Positions 10,790-19,919 of a stretch of DNA of 64,000 bases are shown here, in pieces. The stretch is taken from positions 212,263,178 to 212,327,177 of the forward strand of contig CM071599.1 of assembly GCA_036435485.1 (NCBI GenBank). The letters run 5' to 3'. The notes under the pieces are model-generated. The model did no database searches. It saw only the letters and a program-made list of their open reading frames with translations, and was not told the origin of the DNA. A program made the translations under genes and the position numbers. Within the stretch, counting starts at the first letter, position 1; every line of letters begins with the position of its first letter. Source of the stretch: Saposhnikovia divaricata. Lineage: Eukaryota > Streptophyta > Magnoliopsida > Apiales > Apiaceae.

Positions 10790-11152
10790 ACAACGGATTA
10801 GTAACGGAAATATTTTAAATTGTAAAAGATTAGTAATGAAATATATATGATGGAAAATATATGACCATTCCGTTGGCAGCCCATTGGCATTTCATAGCTA
10901 GAAATGGGCGGGATTTTAGCAACATTTTTAGCGCCCAATTTTCCCACATTTAACTGGGCGGCATTTCTAGTGCCCATTTTTTGGAACATTTTTCCCAACA
11001 GAATTGATGTTTGTTAGTAATTCGTTGGATATCCGTTGTTAGAGGGTTGGCTTTTCAACAACTTGTTTTTCCATCGTAAATCCGTTAGTAATCACTAACG
11101 GACATATTTCTGTTGGCAATTTTCGTTTTTAAAATCAGAAATTCTTGTAGTG
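10790..11152. repeat. Right subterminal repeats of the CACTA element
   Basis: Clustered motifs ccgttggca, tccgttagtaa and cactaacgga plus a gggcgg/cgccca inverted pair, ending in the terminal repeat tcttgtagtg. They mirror the left end. The 66-residue minus-strand frame here is a by-product of the repeats. Confidence 0.65.
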
Positions 11153-11155
11153 TCT

Positions 11156-11418
11156 TAATTCTTAAATTACCAGTCAATAACTTAAATATTAGTTTGCGGA
11201 AGTATACATATGTTGTTACTGTACTTATATTTACTTTATTGGTGAGCTCTTGTCCTTGCTAGCTAAGCTTGTATATTAAATTACCAAAATGTATATAAAA
11301 AAGAGTTAAAAATAAGGAGGGAGTTCTCTATAGCATGAGTTTTGGGAGGAAGCTGTAACCCGTGTCACAGCTCTGAAAATTTGAAAGTCCCATGCGAATA
11401 ATTTTTTTTTTCCGGTAA
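11156..11418. other. Intergenic, nothing recognised
   Basis: AT-rich single-copy-like DNA between the CACTA target duplication and the MITE. No gene, RNA or repeat seen apart from its duplicate in copy 2. Confidence 0.5.
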
Positions 11419-11427
11419 TAAATAAAA

Positions 11428-11902
11428 GGGAAATTCTCAATGGTACCACTGTACTTTTGGCTTTTGCCAATGGTACCATTACTTTTTTGACTCCTCTAAA
11501 AGATAACCTTAATAAATTGACTTCTTAACAGAAATACCATTCTTTACGAAAAACGTTATAAAAATGTTAAGTAGGGTTTGGGACCAATATTCAACCTATT
11601 TTCTTGTTGCATACTGCATCGCATGGCCAAGATTGTTCTTATAATTTTTTAACAGGTTTTGGGCCAACCAGTATTCTTTAAATATATTTTAAGGAAATTC
11701 TCAATGGTACCATCGTACTTTTGGTTTTTGCTAGTGGTACCTTGTTCTTTTTACTCTACTTAACGTTTCTAAAACGTTTTTCTAACATAATGGTATTTTT
11801 GTTAGAAAGTCAATTTGTTAAGGATACCGTTAAGAGGAGTCAAAAACGTAATGGTACCACTGGAAAAAGCTAAAAGTACAGTGGTACCATTGAGAATTTC
11901 CC
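11428..11902. mobile_element. Mutator-like MITE with long terminal inverted repeats
   Basis: Ends gggaaattctcaatggtacc and, inverted, the same sequence; the inverted repeats stay similar for roughly 150 bp inward. A third, internal copy of the terminal motif sits near 11693. Flanked by a 9-bp direct repeat TAAATAAAA (11419-11427 and 11903-11911), the target duplication size of Mutator-like elements. Copy 2 has one target, TAAATCAAA, at 57736-57744 and no element, which proves it is an insertion. No coding capacity. Confidence 0.9.
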
Positions 11903-11911
11903 TAAATAAAA

Positions 11912-12633
11912 ATCAAATATATATGATTCATTTTTTGGTTCTCCTTATATTTCAATTATAACTTTTTACATTTCTAATTTTTTGTATCTCTATGTACTCA
12001 TAATGTTTTCGCTCGCTTAATTTAAAAAAATGTGTCCCTGAAAAGTTGGTGCCTAATTTATTTGTTAGCATAAGCGATCTGAGCTCAGTATGATTTTGGA
12101 AGTAATCTTTGCTATCAAGTTCTTAAAAATAAGGAAAGTAAGAGTTGACATAAACTACACTCATCACATTTTTGGAATGAAAGTTTTGTGCTCAATTTGT
12201 ATTCATCTTAACTTACTTTCGTCTTTAATAAAAACTCAGCATAAACACGAATGAAAATGAAATTATTTTACTTATCATTTATTTACATTCGAACCTATAT
12301 ATTTAAAACTCGGGAGTACTGTGTTAATATTACTTGCTAGAAACTGATTGCTTATAAGATTGTATGCATGCATTGTTGGCTACTTTTTTTTAAAAAAAAA
12401 ATCTTTGATTGGGACATTTTAAAGAGTTATTTTTTTAGCCTATTTATTAATTACAAATCTATTATTTAATTAAAATTTTTGGCCTTAAATAATTGTTCTC
12501 ATTTTTTAAATCAAATTATGATTAATTAATATGGATCTTAATCACATGAGAACCCGTAAAGTAAAATGTATGTAAATGAGAACAGATGATTTATAATATT
12601 CATGTTGGTCATTTAATTTTATATGTATATATA
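11912..12633. other. Intergenic, nothing recognised
   Basis: AT-rich DNA with no recognisable gene. Copy 2 matches with a five-base deletion near the phrase aacccgtaaa and small homopolymer changes. Confidence 0.5.
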
Positions 12634-13418
12634 CTAGCTTAGAACCCGTGCGATGCACGGGCTTTTTTGATATATAATAAATTTTGTTTTATGTTACAAT
12701 TTCTTTTTATATAATTATTATTTTTAATAATTATTTTATTTTTAACTTAAATAATTTAATATAAATTTAATTAATGATACACATGATTTAAAGTTTATAT
12801 TATAAAATTTAAATTAAATACGTCATTAACGGAATTCGAACCTTAATCTTTAATAAAGTAATTTAATTATATAGAATATATTTTATTATTGGATCTAACG
12901 GTTCTTATTTTATTACTATATATGAGTGATTGCAAATTATGTTTTAAATTAAAAGGTAACATGTTTTAATTAAAAAAGAAATATTAATGATTGGAAAATA
13001 CGATATTTTAGGTGTGTATAAAGGGTAATATGTTCAATTAAAAGTAAACGTGTTTTAAATTGATTGAAAAATATGATATTTTAGGTATTTATTAAATTTT
13101 ATTTAATATTACAATTATGTTTTTATATAATTATCATTCTAATAATTTTTTAATTTTAATTTTAATTTGATATAATTTAATATACTCATATTTACATATT
13201 ATACTAATGTTTCCTTATTATAAACAAATGTATAGGGATTTGGGAATTTAACAAATATACTAGGTTTTTAATTAGTTATAGCAAAAATACTATCTTTTCA
13301 AATTAATTGTAAATATACGATCTTATACTATCTTAATTGCATATATACCCCATTTTTTTCAACCCCCATTCTTCTCCAACCACTATTATTATTAGTTAGA
13401 TAAAAAGCCCTAAAAGAC

Positions 13419-13697
13419 ATGACCGATTCAGAGTTGATTGATTACGGCCAATCGGAGAATGATTCATTTGATTCTTCCTATGATTCACATGATGACCCAA
13501 TGTTTGATATTCTCCAACAAAGTCGATCTAAACTTTCTAAGCTCTCGATTAACTACAAAACTAATTCAATGTTTTGTATCCCCCTTGCATTACCATTTTT
13601 CGATTTTCGTCATTGTATAACCACCTCCGATCTGTTCTCCACCGCAAGACCCCGCAGGGGCACTCGTAACTTTCTATTTCTAACAGCATGCAACTGA
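13419..13697 (+). pseudogene. Unrecognised gene fragment, acidic N-terminal peptide
   Basis: An ATG opens MTDSELIDYGQSENDSFDSS, rich in Asp and Ser, ahead of a basic stretch. I do not recognise it. The open frame is 92 codons here but only 66 in copy 2 (59248-59448), because a run of five C near 13581 is four C there. Both versions diverge after the same point (NSMFCIP), so the likely original exon is only the first 50 or so codons. Downstream are AT-rich repeats with several gttgca/tgcaac motifs. Probably a captured first exon. Confidence 0.4.
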
Positions 13698-13699
13698 AC

Positions 13700-14060
13700 A
13701 CAACTACATATGCAACTGAATGCAAATAAAATTAAAAGTTAAATTTCCATTTTTTGATGATGCTAAGCCCTCATATAGATCTGGAAGTTGGAAAAAAAAA
13801 TGAAAATTCAAATTACAATTTTTAGTTGCATTCAGTTGCATATGTGCATATGCAACTAAAAACTAAAAGTTAAATTTTAATTTTTTGATGATGCTCAACC
13901 CTTATATAGATATGGAAGTTGGTAAAAAAAAATAAAAATTCAAATCACAATTTTTAGTTGCATTCAGTTGCATATGCAACTAAATGCAACCTGTTGCGCA
14001 ACCATTACAAATATGATAGTATTTTTACTAAATTGTCAAAACAGTTGCATCTGGTTGTAT
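13700..14060. repeat. Imperfect duplicated block with TGCAAC motifs
   Basis: The phrase ttttgatgatgctaagccctcatatagatctggaagttgg near 13752 recurs near 13880, each followed by a poly-A stretch and ttagttgcattcagttgcat. The spacing is about 128 bp. Short inverted gttgcat/atgcaac pairs recur. Copy 2 equivalent near 59580-59890. Confidence 0.6.
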
Positions 14061-15067
14061 GTAGTTGCATCCCGTATTTTTGCGATTTTTTCCAAAAGAT
14101 GGTATTTTTGCAAAAGAACTTTAAAATAACAATATTTTTGTAAAAAAATTTATATGTTGGGGTATTTATGTAAAAAGCCCTAGGATTTTTTAATATATTT
14201 TATTAATAATTGATAATATGGTGTGATATTTTTGGGTATATATTAATGATTGTAAGATTAGTTTTAAATAAAAAAGGTAACATATTTTAATTAGAAAGTA
14301 AATATTAATGATTTGAAAATATGATACGATTGATGTTTTTATAAAAGGTAATATCTTCAACTAAAAGTAAATGTGAACATGGCAATGACTAATTACCATT
14401 ATTATATTATGTCATTATTTATTTTAATAATTGGGATAACCAAACCGAAAACCAAACCGACAAACTTTCGGCTTAAATATATATATACAAAAGTTAAATT
14501 ATTGAAAGAGATGAATATAAGAGATAATTAATAATGAGATTATGAAAATTTTAAAATCTGAAATAGATGATAAGATATGGGTCATACATACAACTTTTGT
14601 GTATAACGTAACCCATGTATCTTTATTTGATAAATATTGGTTGAATGTTAATTTAAATATATTAGGTAATTACATTCATGCCCTAGGAATTGATTTGTAA
14701 ATATTTATATTAATTATAATTTAAGCTTCAGTTCAATCATAAAACTTTTTTCTTCTTATTCTTTTCTTTCCGCGTTTTCATTTCTGAGTTCCACTACATC
14801 ATATATGGCCTATTAAAAACCCATAACACATTTGTGTTGCATAAAGTGTGGGGTATAAACACGAAACTTTTTAATGATAATTGTAATAATTTCAAAATGT
14901 ATTGTATAAAATAGAAAAATGTTACAAGCGAAAGAATTAATTTGACAATTGTAATACTTTTTGAAAAGCATTACAATATACATTACACTTTTAGTCAACT
15001 TGACTGAAATTACTTTATAAATGTTTGTCACATAAAAACACTCTCCCATTCACGCCTCCCCCCTCCC

Positions 15068-15091
15068 TCCCTCTCTCTCTCTCTCTCTCTC

Positions 15092-15175
<84 letters not shown>

Positions 15176-15187
15176 CCTCCCTCTCTC
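15068..15187. repeat. CT microsatellite
   Basis: Long CT tract with a few CCCC and TTT interruptions. The Ser/Leu-rich reading frames across it are artefacts. The copy 2 tract (60894-61078) is about 64 bp longer with different interruptions. The sequence after it (ctctttatcgaccatctctc, then acaaccc..ggaggtaa) looks like a plant 5' leader with a GT donor, so it may be captured gene DNA. Confidence 0.95.
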
Positions 15188-15339
15188 CCTTTCGACTTCA
15201 CATCTCTTTATCGACCATCTCTCTTACTCATCTCTTACATCTCTCTCAAATCCCTACAATCAATTAGAGCAACCTCAAAAACCCGAAATCCCAAAATTGA
15301 TTGGAGGTAATATTGGAGTAAAGATTCAATTAAAGTTTC

Positions 15340-17150
15340 AATTGAAGGTAAAGTACCCATCATTTTCATTTGTATTGAATTATACATGTATATATAAGTA
15401 CTGTATTATATTCTCAGTCCATATCTAATTGATTTTTTTGCCTGTTTATATTCAACTTACAAATACATCATGTCAATCTTGATTCATTACCAAATGAATT
15501 AAGATATGTTGTCCTAAATAAGATCCCAATTCCGATATGTGATAAACGTCACTTTTATTGTGAGATTCAATGCAAAATTTCTCCCCAAAAGACATATCAT
15601 CAAATGTTTCCATTTTCAACAACCGTTTACATCGTAGAAAACACTTATCAAATTCTCTAATATTGATTCATATATTTATGTAGTGTTTGCATTAAACAAT
15701 GAAGAAAATGCTCTGTAAAGATGGGTTGATGACGAAATGACTCATGAGGTAAGATTTTTATACCCTTATTTATTTGGTGTATCTTAGTCACTCATTATAT
15801 ATTCATTAACATTGTTTTCATTAAACGTTGCTATAAAATTTGATTTGATGGGCATGATCCTTTTATGGTCGGATTTTACTAAAGCTGATTTTGCAAATGT
15901 GCTCTAAAATGAATTTAAGATATGAAAAAGTTAAGTTTTAAAACTATTTTTAGGACATCAATTATTTAAGGGATTTTTTCTTTTTTTTTCGCAACTGGAC
16001 TAAATTTGGAGTGTGATTAGCACACTATACCAACATTTTTATCATTAACTTAATTATGTATGTATAGCTCTTGTGGTGAATCGAACCCGAGATTGTGATA
16101 AACTGAACTAGAATAGTGTAGAGATAAACATGTATGCACATCTAAGATTTTTACTAAAAATAAACTAAGAAAAGGGAAGAATTTGCTGTTGCTGATTACA
16201 TTTTCTTATTTACTTTTGTTGTACAAGTTCAATCATGTTGAGGTGAAAAATGTTTTATAATAAATAGAGAGAAATGGAAGAACGAGAAAATAAGAACAAC
16301 GCCCAGGTTCGGTTTGGGAAAGTGATACGGATCACATTAATAATCAAATTTTAATAAGTTTTTCAGTAATTTAACCGTGCAGATGTTAACATCTTATTAA
16401 CATGATATCGTATAGAAAACATGTTTTATTTGAAATAGTGCAATTTCATTTTTATAATGATAATTTTTTATAATTTGTCGATATAGATTTGTTATTGAAT
16501 TTATGTTATAATTCATTAATGCTAATGTTATTTTTCTTTCTACTCTTGAATCTTGATAAAGACAAAGATGTTCGCGAGTGTATTAAATTTTTTTTTAAAT
16601 TGTAGATGTACTTAATTGTTATGATTTTTACATTCATACAGTTCAAACTTAAACGTTCAAAAAGTAAAGAATTTGCGAATGTTAAGGTTGTCATCCTAAT
16701 ATATCTATGATGAATTCTAGAAATTTTAAACACATTATTTACAATTTTTAATTAATCAAATATTTCAAATACGTAGGTCCATAAATGAACAGATAAACTT
16801 AGAAAATCTTTATTAATCAACATAATATGTTCAACTATGTTTAAGAAATGACCTATGAGGATTTTATATTATACCTCCTCACTCGAAAGTCCATTTTTGA
16901 TCAAAAGTAGATTACGATCGTCAATTTTTGGGACAATATTTGTTTCTACGTAGTTTTCCTTTATATGTGGTCTTTGATCTGACTTGCATACATTCTTGAT
17001 GTTTTAAATATTGTGATTCTGTTCACACCATTTAGGCAGGAAGTTGTCTCATATTTATTGATAGCTAGACATCATTGTCCATTGCAGTAATAAATTGAAA
17101 TTACTGCTTATGGGTTTTCGGTTATGGGGTAAACGATGCACTACTATATT
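15340..17150. other. Non-coding AT-rich DNA, possibly intronic
   Basis: No long open frame. A short piece at 15690-15748 (ATGAAGAAAATGCTC..) ends in a GAG|GTAAG donor-like site, compatible with a captured exon followed by a long intron. Nothing else recognised. Duplicated nearly unchanged in copy 2 at about 61230-63050. Confidence 0.4.
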
Positions 17151-17164
17151 TTTCTGGTATATTT

Positions 17165-17480
17165 TTTAGGTGCAGCAAGGATTGGAGTATCATCCATCAC
17201 ACTCAAACAACCAATGGGTTGAAATTGATGTGGAGCTAATGATGATAGGGCATATGAGTCCTTAGGATGCTGCTGCGATATAACATCATTTTAGAAGGCT
17301 ATAGATGTTATCGTAGAGGCTGAAGAGGCCGAAAAAGAAGCTGAAGAGGCCGAAAAAGCAGCAGAAGAAGCAAAATCTTTTTCTGAACTACTAACATAGG
17401 AATTAAGGGAAAAGAAGGCTAGACCTGGCCAAATATCATTCATCATCGATTTTAATTCTTTCAAAACTGTTCCTTCCAAA
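17165..17480 (+). pseudogene. Degenerate gene fragment encoding an Ala/Glu-rich coiled coil
   Basis: After an acceptor-like tttttaggtgcag the + strand reads QGLEYHPSHSNNQWVEIDVE and, beyond in-frame stops, AEEAEKEAEEAEKAAEEAK then a Phe/Ser-containing tail. The Glu/Ala heptad-like run suggests a coiled coil. Stops at TAG and TAA and a frame change show it is not functional. Family not recognised. Copy 2 at 63057-63371 carries the same lesions, so the decay predates the duplication. Confidence 0.4.
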
Positions 17481-17550
17481 AATATAAGTCATTATCCGTT
17501 ATCACTTATCAAGAAAAGATTGTAATAACAAAGCCCGTGCAAGGTGCTTG

Positions 17551-17838
17551 TACATATACCGGAAAAATTTCTTGCACAAACATGTGATATATAAAATAAT
17601 TGTGTAAATAGAATTACGATAGATAATAAAATTTTGATTTAATTTCATAGTAATTTTAAATATTGTATACTTATTTCATGAACTAAATATTTTATAATTT
17701 GATCAAACTTCATAAAATTTGGATAATCGTGTGATAACTTTTAATTTCTTAAATATTAATCAAGTTTTTAGTGTCATGAAATGGGTTTTATCAAACTGAA
17801 CATTTAATTAAAATATAAATAAACATAGTAGCAAAAAT
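17551..17838. other. Intergenic, nothing recognised
   Basis: AT-rich flank of the Tat insertion; continuous with 28506 onward once the retrotransposon is removed, as copy 2 shows. Confidence 0.6.
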
Positions 17839-17843
17839 ATAAA

Positions 17844-18363
17844 TGTTGTGGAATAAAAACTAAGCTACTAGTATTGCGGCTAGGGTTTATGTATTTAATG
17901 TAAGGGTGTGTGAGCTTCGTGCTTTAATGGCTGCTCTTGTTGTCGGGGACTAACTCGGTCCTAACAAGATGCCTACGTACCTTGATGAATATCAAAGATC
18001 AAGCCAAAAACGTAGTTCTGAGGTGAGGGGTCTGACCCTTTATATAGGCTGAGAAGCCTTAGAATTAAGGTAGGAGTTGGAGACTTAATAGATAAGTCAC
18101 CTCCTTGAGGAAAGTTCTAGATCTATTCCTTATAAGAATCAGTTTCCATATAGAATTGGATGCCTTATAGGATAAGTCTGAAAGAGATATTATCCTTATC
18201 CAATTCTTATTTGCTGAGCTGTTTATTACCCTTAATATTAATTACGAAATTAATATTATAAATAGGGTTTGGGCCCAACTAGTGGGCCCCACGTTTGGAC
18301 CATTCCGGGTATAATTAATACCACATTAAAGGTGTCTTTAAGGCTTACTTTCAGCCCATATCA
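17844..18363 (-). repeat. Tat element 3' LTR
   Basis: 520 bp, TG..CA ends on the element strand (tgatatgggc..ccacaaca). It differs from the other LTR at two positions by eye (cggtc versus ctgtc; ataag versus atagg). It carries the same TATA box and the same gggcccaactagtgggcccc near-palindrome. Confidence 0.95.
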
Positions 18364-18377
18364 TTTGCCCCCCAACT
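18364..18377 (-). promoter_or_regulatory. Polypurine tract of the Tat element
   Basis: On the element strand agttggggggcaaa lies directly before the 3' LTR. A purine-rich tract at this place primes plus-strand DNA synthesis in LTR retrotransposons. Identified by position and composition. Confidence 0.75.
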
Positions 18378-18714
18378 TCTAGGAAAACTGATCAGGTTTT
18401 CCTTGAAGTTTTTACTGCCTTTCGTGAGACTTGGGTCAGGGCTTTGTACACTAGTGTTTCACAAATGTCGTCTTGATGCAAAGTGTGGAGCGACCGACAC
18501 GTTCACGACGATATGCCTTATTCGAGGCTAAACAATTTCCATAACTTTAGTTACAGAGTCTTTTTCTTCAAGGAATTATCTATGAAATTTCTCGTATTTC
18601 CATATTTATCCCATTGTGGTACCTACAGGTATCAAAATTCCATGTCTGTGAAGATTGGCTGTCAGAAAATCAATTTTTATAGCAAATTTCGACCAGGACT
18701 GAGTATTTTCGATC

Positions 18715-19325
18715 AGAAATTCGACCAGGAATTCGACCAGGAATTCGACCAGGATTCTGGTCGAAATAAGGCCTTCTTTTTCTTCCTGATCGAAGAGATT
18801 TTCGACCAGGATTCCTGGTCGTTTCGACCAGGATTCTGGTCGAAATAAGGGTCCAATTTTGCTCTGGTCGAAGGGTTTTTCGACCAGGATTCCTGGTCAT
18901 TTCGACCAGGATTCTGGTCGAAATAAGGGCCTCAGAATGGTTTTGGTCGAAAGGTTTTTCGACCAGGATTCCTGGTCGTTTCGACCAGGATTCTGGTCGA
19001 AATAAGGGCGTTTCCAACGCTTTGGTCGAAGAGTTTTTCGACCAGGATTCTTGGTCGTTTCGACCAGGATTCTGGTCGAAATAAGGGCGTTTCCAACGCT
19101 TTGGTCGAAGAGTTTTTCGACCAGGATTCTTGGTCGTTTCGACCAGGATTCTGGTCGAAATAAGGGCGTTTCCAACGCTTTGGTCGAAGGGTTTTTCGAC
19201 TAGGATTCTTGGTCGTTTCGACCAGGATTCTGGTCGAAATAAGGGCGTTTCCAACGCTTTGGTCGAAGGGTTTTTCGACCAGGATTCTTGGTCGTTTCGA
19301 CCAGGATTCTGGTCGAAATAAGGGC
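18715..19325. repeat. 79-bp tandem array with nested palindromes in the Tat 3' region
   Basis: The landmark gattctggtcgaaataagg recurs at about 18752, 18831, 18910, 18989, 19068, 19147, 19226 and 19305, an exact 79-bp period. Each unit has two short palindromes, gaccag-gatt-ctggtc and gaccagg-att-cctggtc (some units ttcttggtc). Later units share gggcgtttccaacgctttggtcgaag; earlier units vary in that segment. Left of the array are shorter gaattcgaccag repeats. Long open frames on both strands through the array arise from its periodicity and are not genes. Confidence 0.95.
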
Positions 19326-19648
19326 CACTTTGGCTTTGGGCCTATTCTTATGGGGCCTGGTACTTTTCTTTTCAAAATGGGCTTATCCTCATAGTTATTA
19401 TTGGGCCCGTCCGGGCTATTTGAATCCAAATCCAGGATTTATTGTCTATGATATTTTTCAAAAATACCTATAATTTTCTTCAAAATATCTAAGATATTTT
19501 TCCAAAATGTCTAAGATATTTTTCAAAGATATTTTCCTAAGAATGTCCTAGAATTGGGCCTTAATTTGGGCCGGTTTCATGGGCTTTTCTGACCTGTTAC
19601 TGTAGGTTTTTTGACCGTTTGGAGGAATTTTAACCGGCTAAAAGGTTG

Positions 19649-19655
19649 TATATAA
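19649..19655 (+). promoter_or_regulatory. TATA box for the antisense Tat gene
   Basis: TATATAA followed by a pyrimidine-rich leader (ctttctcattcttacttctac), 265 bp upstream of the antisense ATG. This suggests the antisense gene has its own promoter independent of the LTR. Motif evidence only. Confidence 0.5.
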
Positions 19656-19919
19656 GAGTGAGAGTGAAGAGTTCACTTTCTCATTCTTACTTCTACTCAA
19701 ACACTTCACTAGAAATTCTCTCTGTAGTTATCTCTATTTCAAGGCGATTTCCGGCGAAAGTTTTCTTCGAGCTCCTCCCCTTCACGGTGGTTTCTGGGTT
19801 TATTTCTTGAAGATACCTTCATTCTTTCATAGTTTCTGGGTTTCCTTTGAAGATTTTCTTCAAATCTTCAAACTTTCTGGGTTTTACAAGAGCTTCGAAC
19901 CTTTCTTTCAGGAGCACCA

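Larger units (their letters stand above)
4681..11152. mobile_element. Non-autonomous CACTA (En/Spm-like) transposon carrying gene fragments
   Basis: The right end (reverse strand) reads CACTACAAGAATTTCTG; the left end reads TACTACAAGAATTTTCAG, so the first base of the left terminal repeat is changed. Both ends are flanked by the 3-bp target duplication TCT (4678-4680 and 11153-11155), the length expected for CACTA elements. Subterminal DNA at both ends is packed with short motifs around ccgttggc/gccaacgg. I found no transposase. The interior holds RPL30 and H3.3 fragments on the - strand, an array of about 175-bp repeats and two TA microsatellites. Length 6,472 bp. Copy 2 lies at 51002-57469. 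Confidence 0.88.
12634..17550 (-). mobile_element. Candidate Helitron with captured gene debris (right limit uncertain)
   Basis: Read on the - strand, 12634 is the end of ..GCCCGTGCATCGCACGGGTTCTAAGCTAG, followed by T. This matches a Helitron 3' end: a GC-rich hairpin (CCCGTGC/GCACGGG), a short spacer, CTAG as CTRR, and a host T. No Rep/helicase is present, so it would be non-autonomous. An inverted copy of gcacgggcttt at 17530-17540 may mark the other side, but no clear TC 5' end was found. Inside are a short gene-like fragment (13419), a CT tract with a leader-like sequence (15068-15330) and a degenerate acidic-protein fragment (17160-17480). Copy 2 3' end: 58463. Confidence 0.42.

Noticed and set aside
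15025..15267. Ser/Leu-rich reading frames here and at 60843-61200 (Arg/Glu-rich on the other strand).
   Set aside because: Translation of the CT microsatellite; lengths differ between copies.
17530..17545. Second terminal repeat pairing with gcacgggctt at 12655 to make a TIR element.
   Set aside because: Only about 11 bases match, and no target duplication is visible; kept only as a weak right limit for the candidate Helitron.
18715..19325. Regularly spaced palindromic repeats resembling a CRISPR array.
   Set aside because: The segments between palindromes are themselves near-identical repeats, the host is a plant, and the array lies inside a retrotransposon.
18670..19473. Long open frames on both strands through the 79-bp array (up to 194 codons).
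   Set aside because: The 79-bp period is not a multiple of three and the frames are repeat translations without domains; they lie between the antisense promoter and the LTR.
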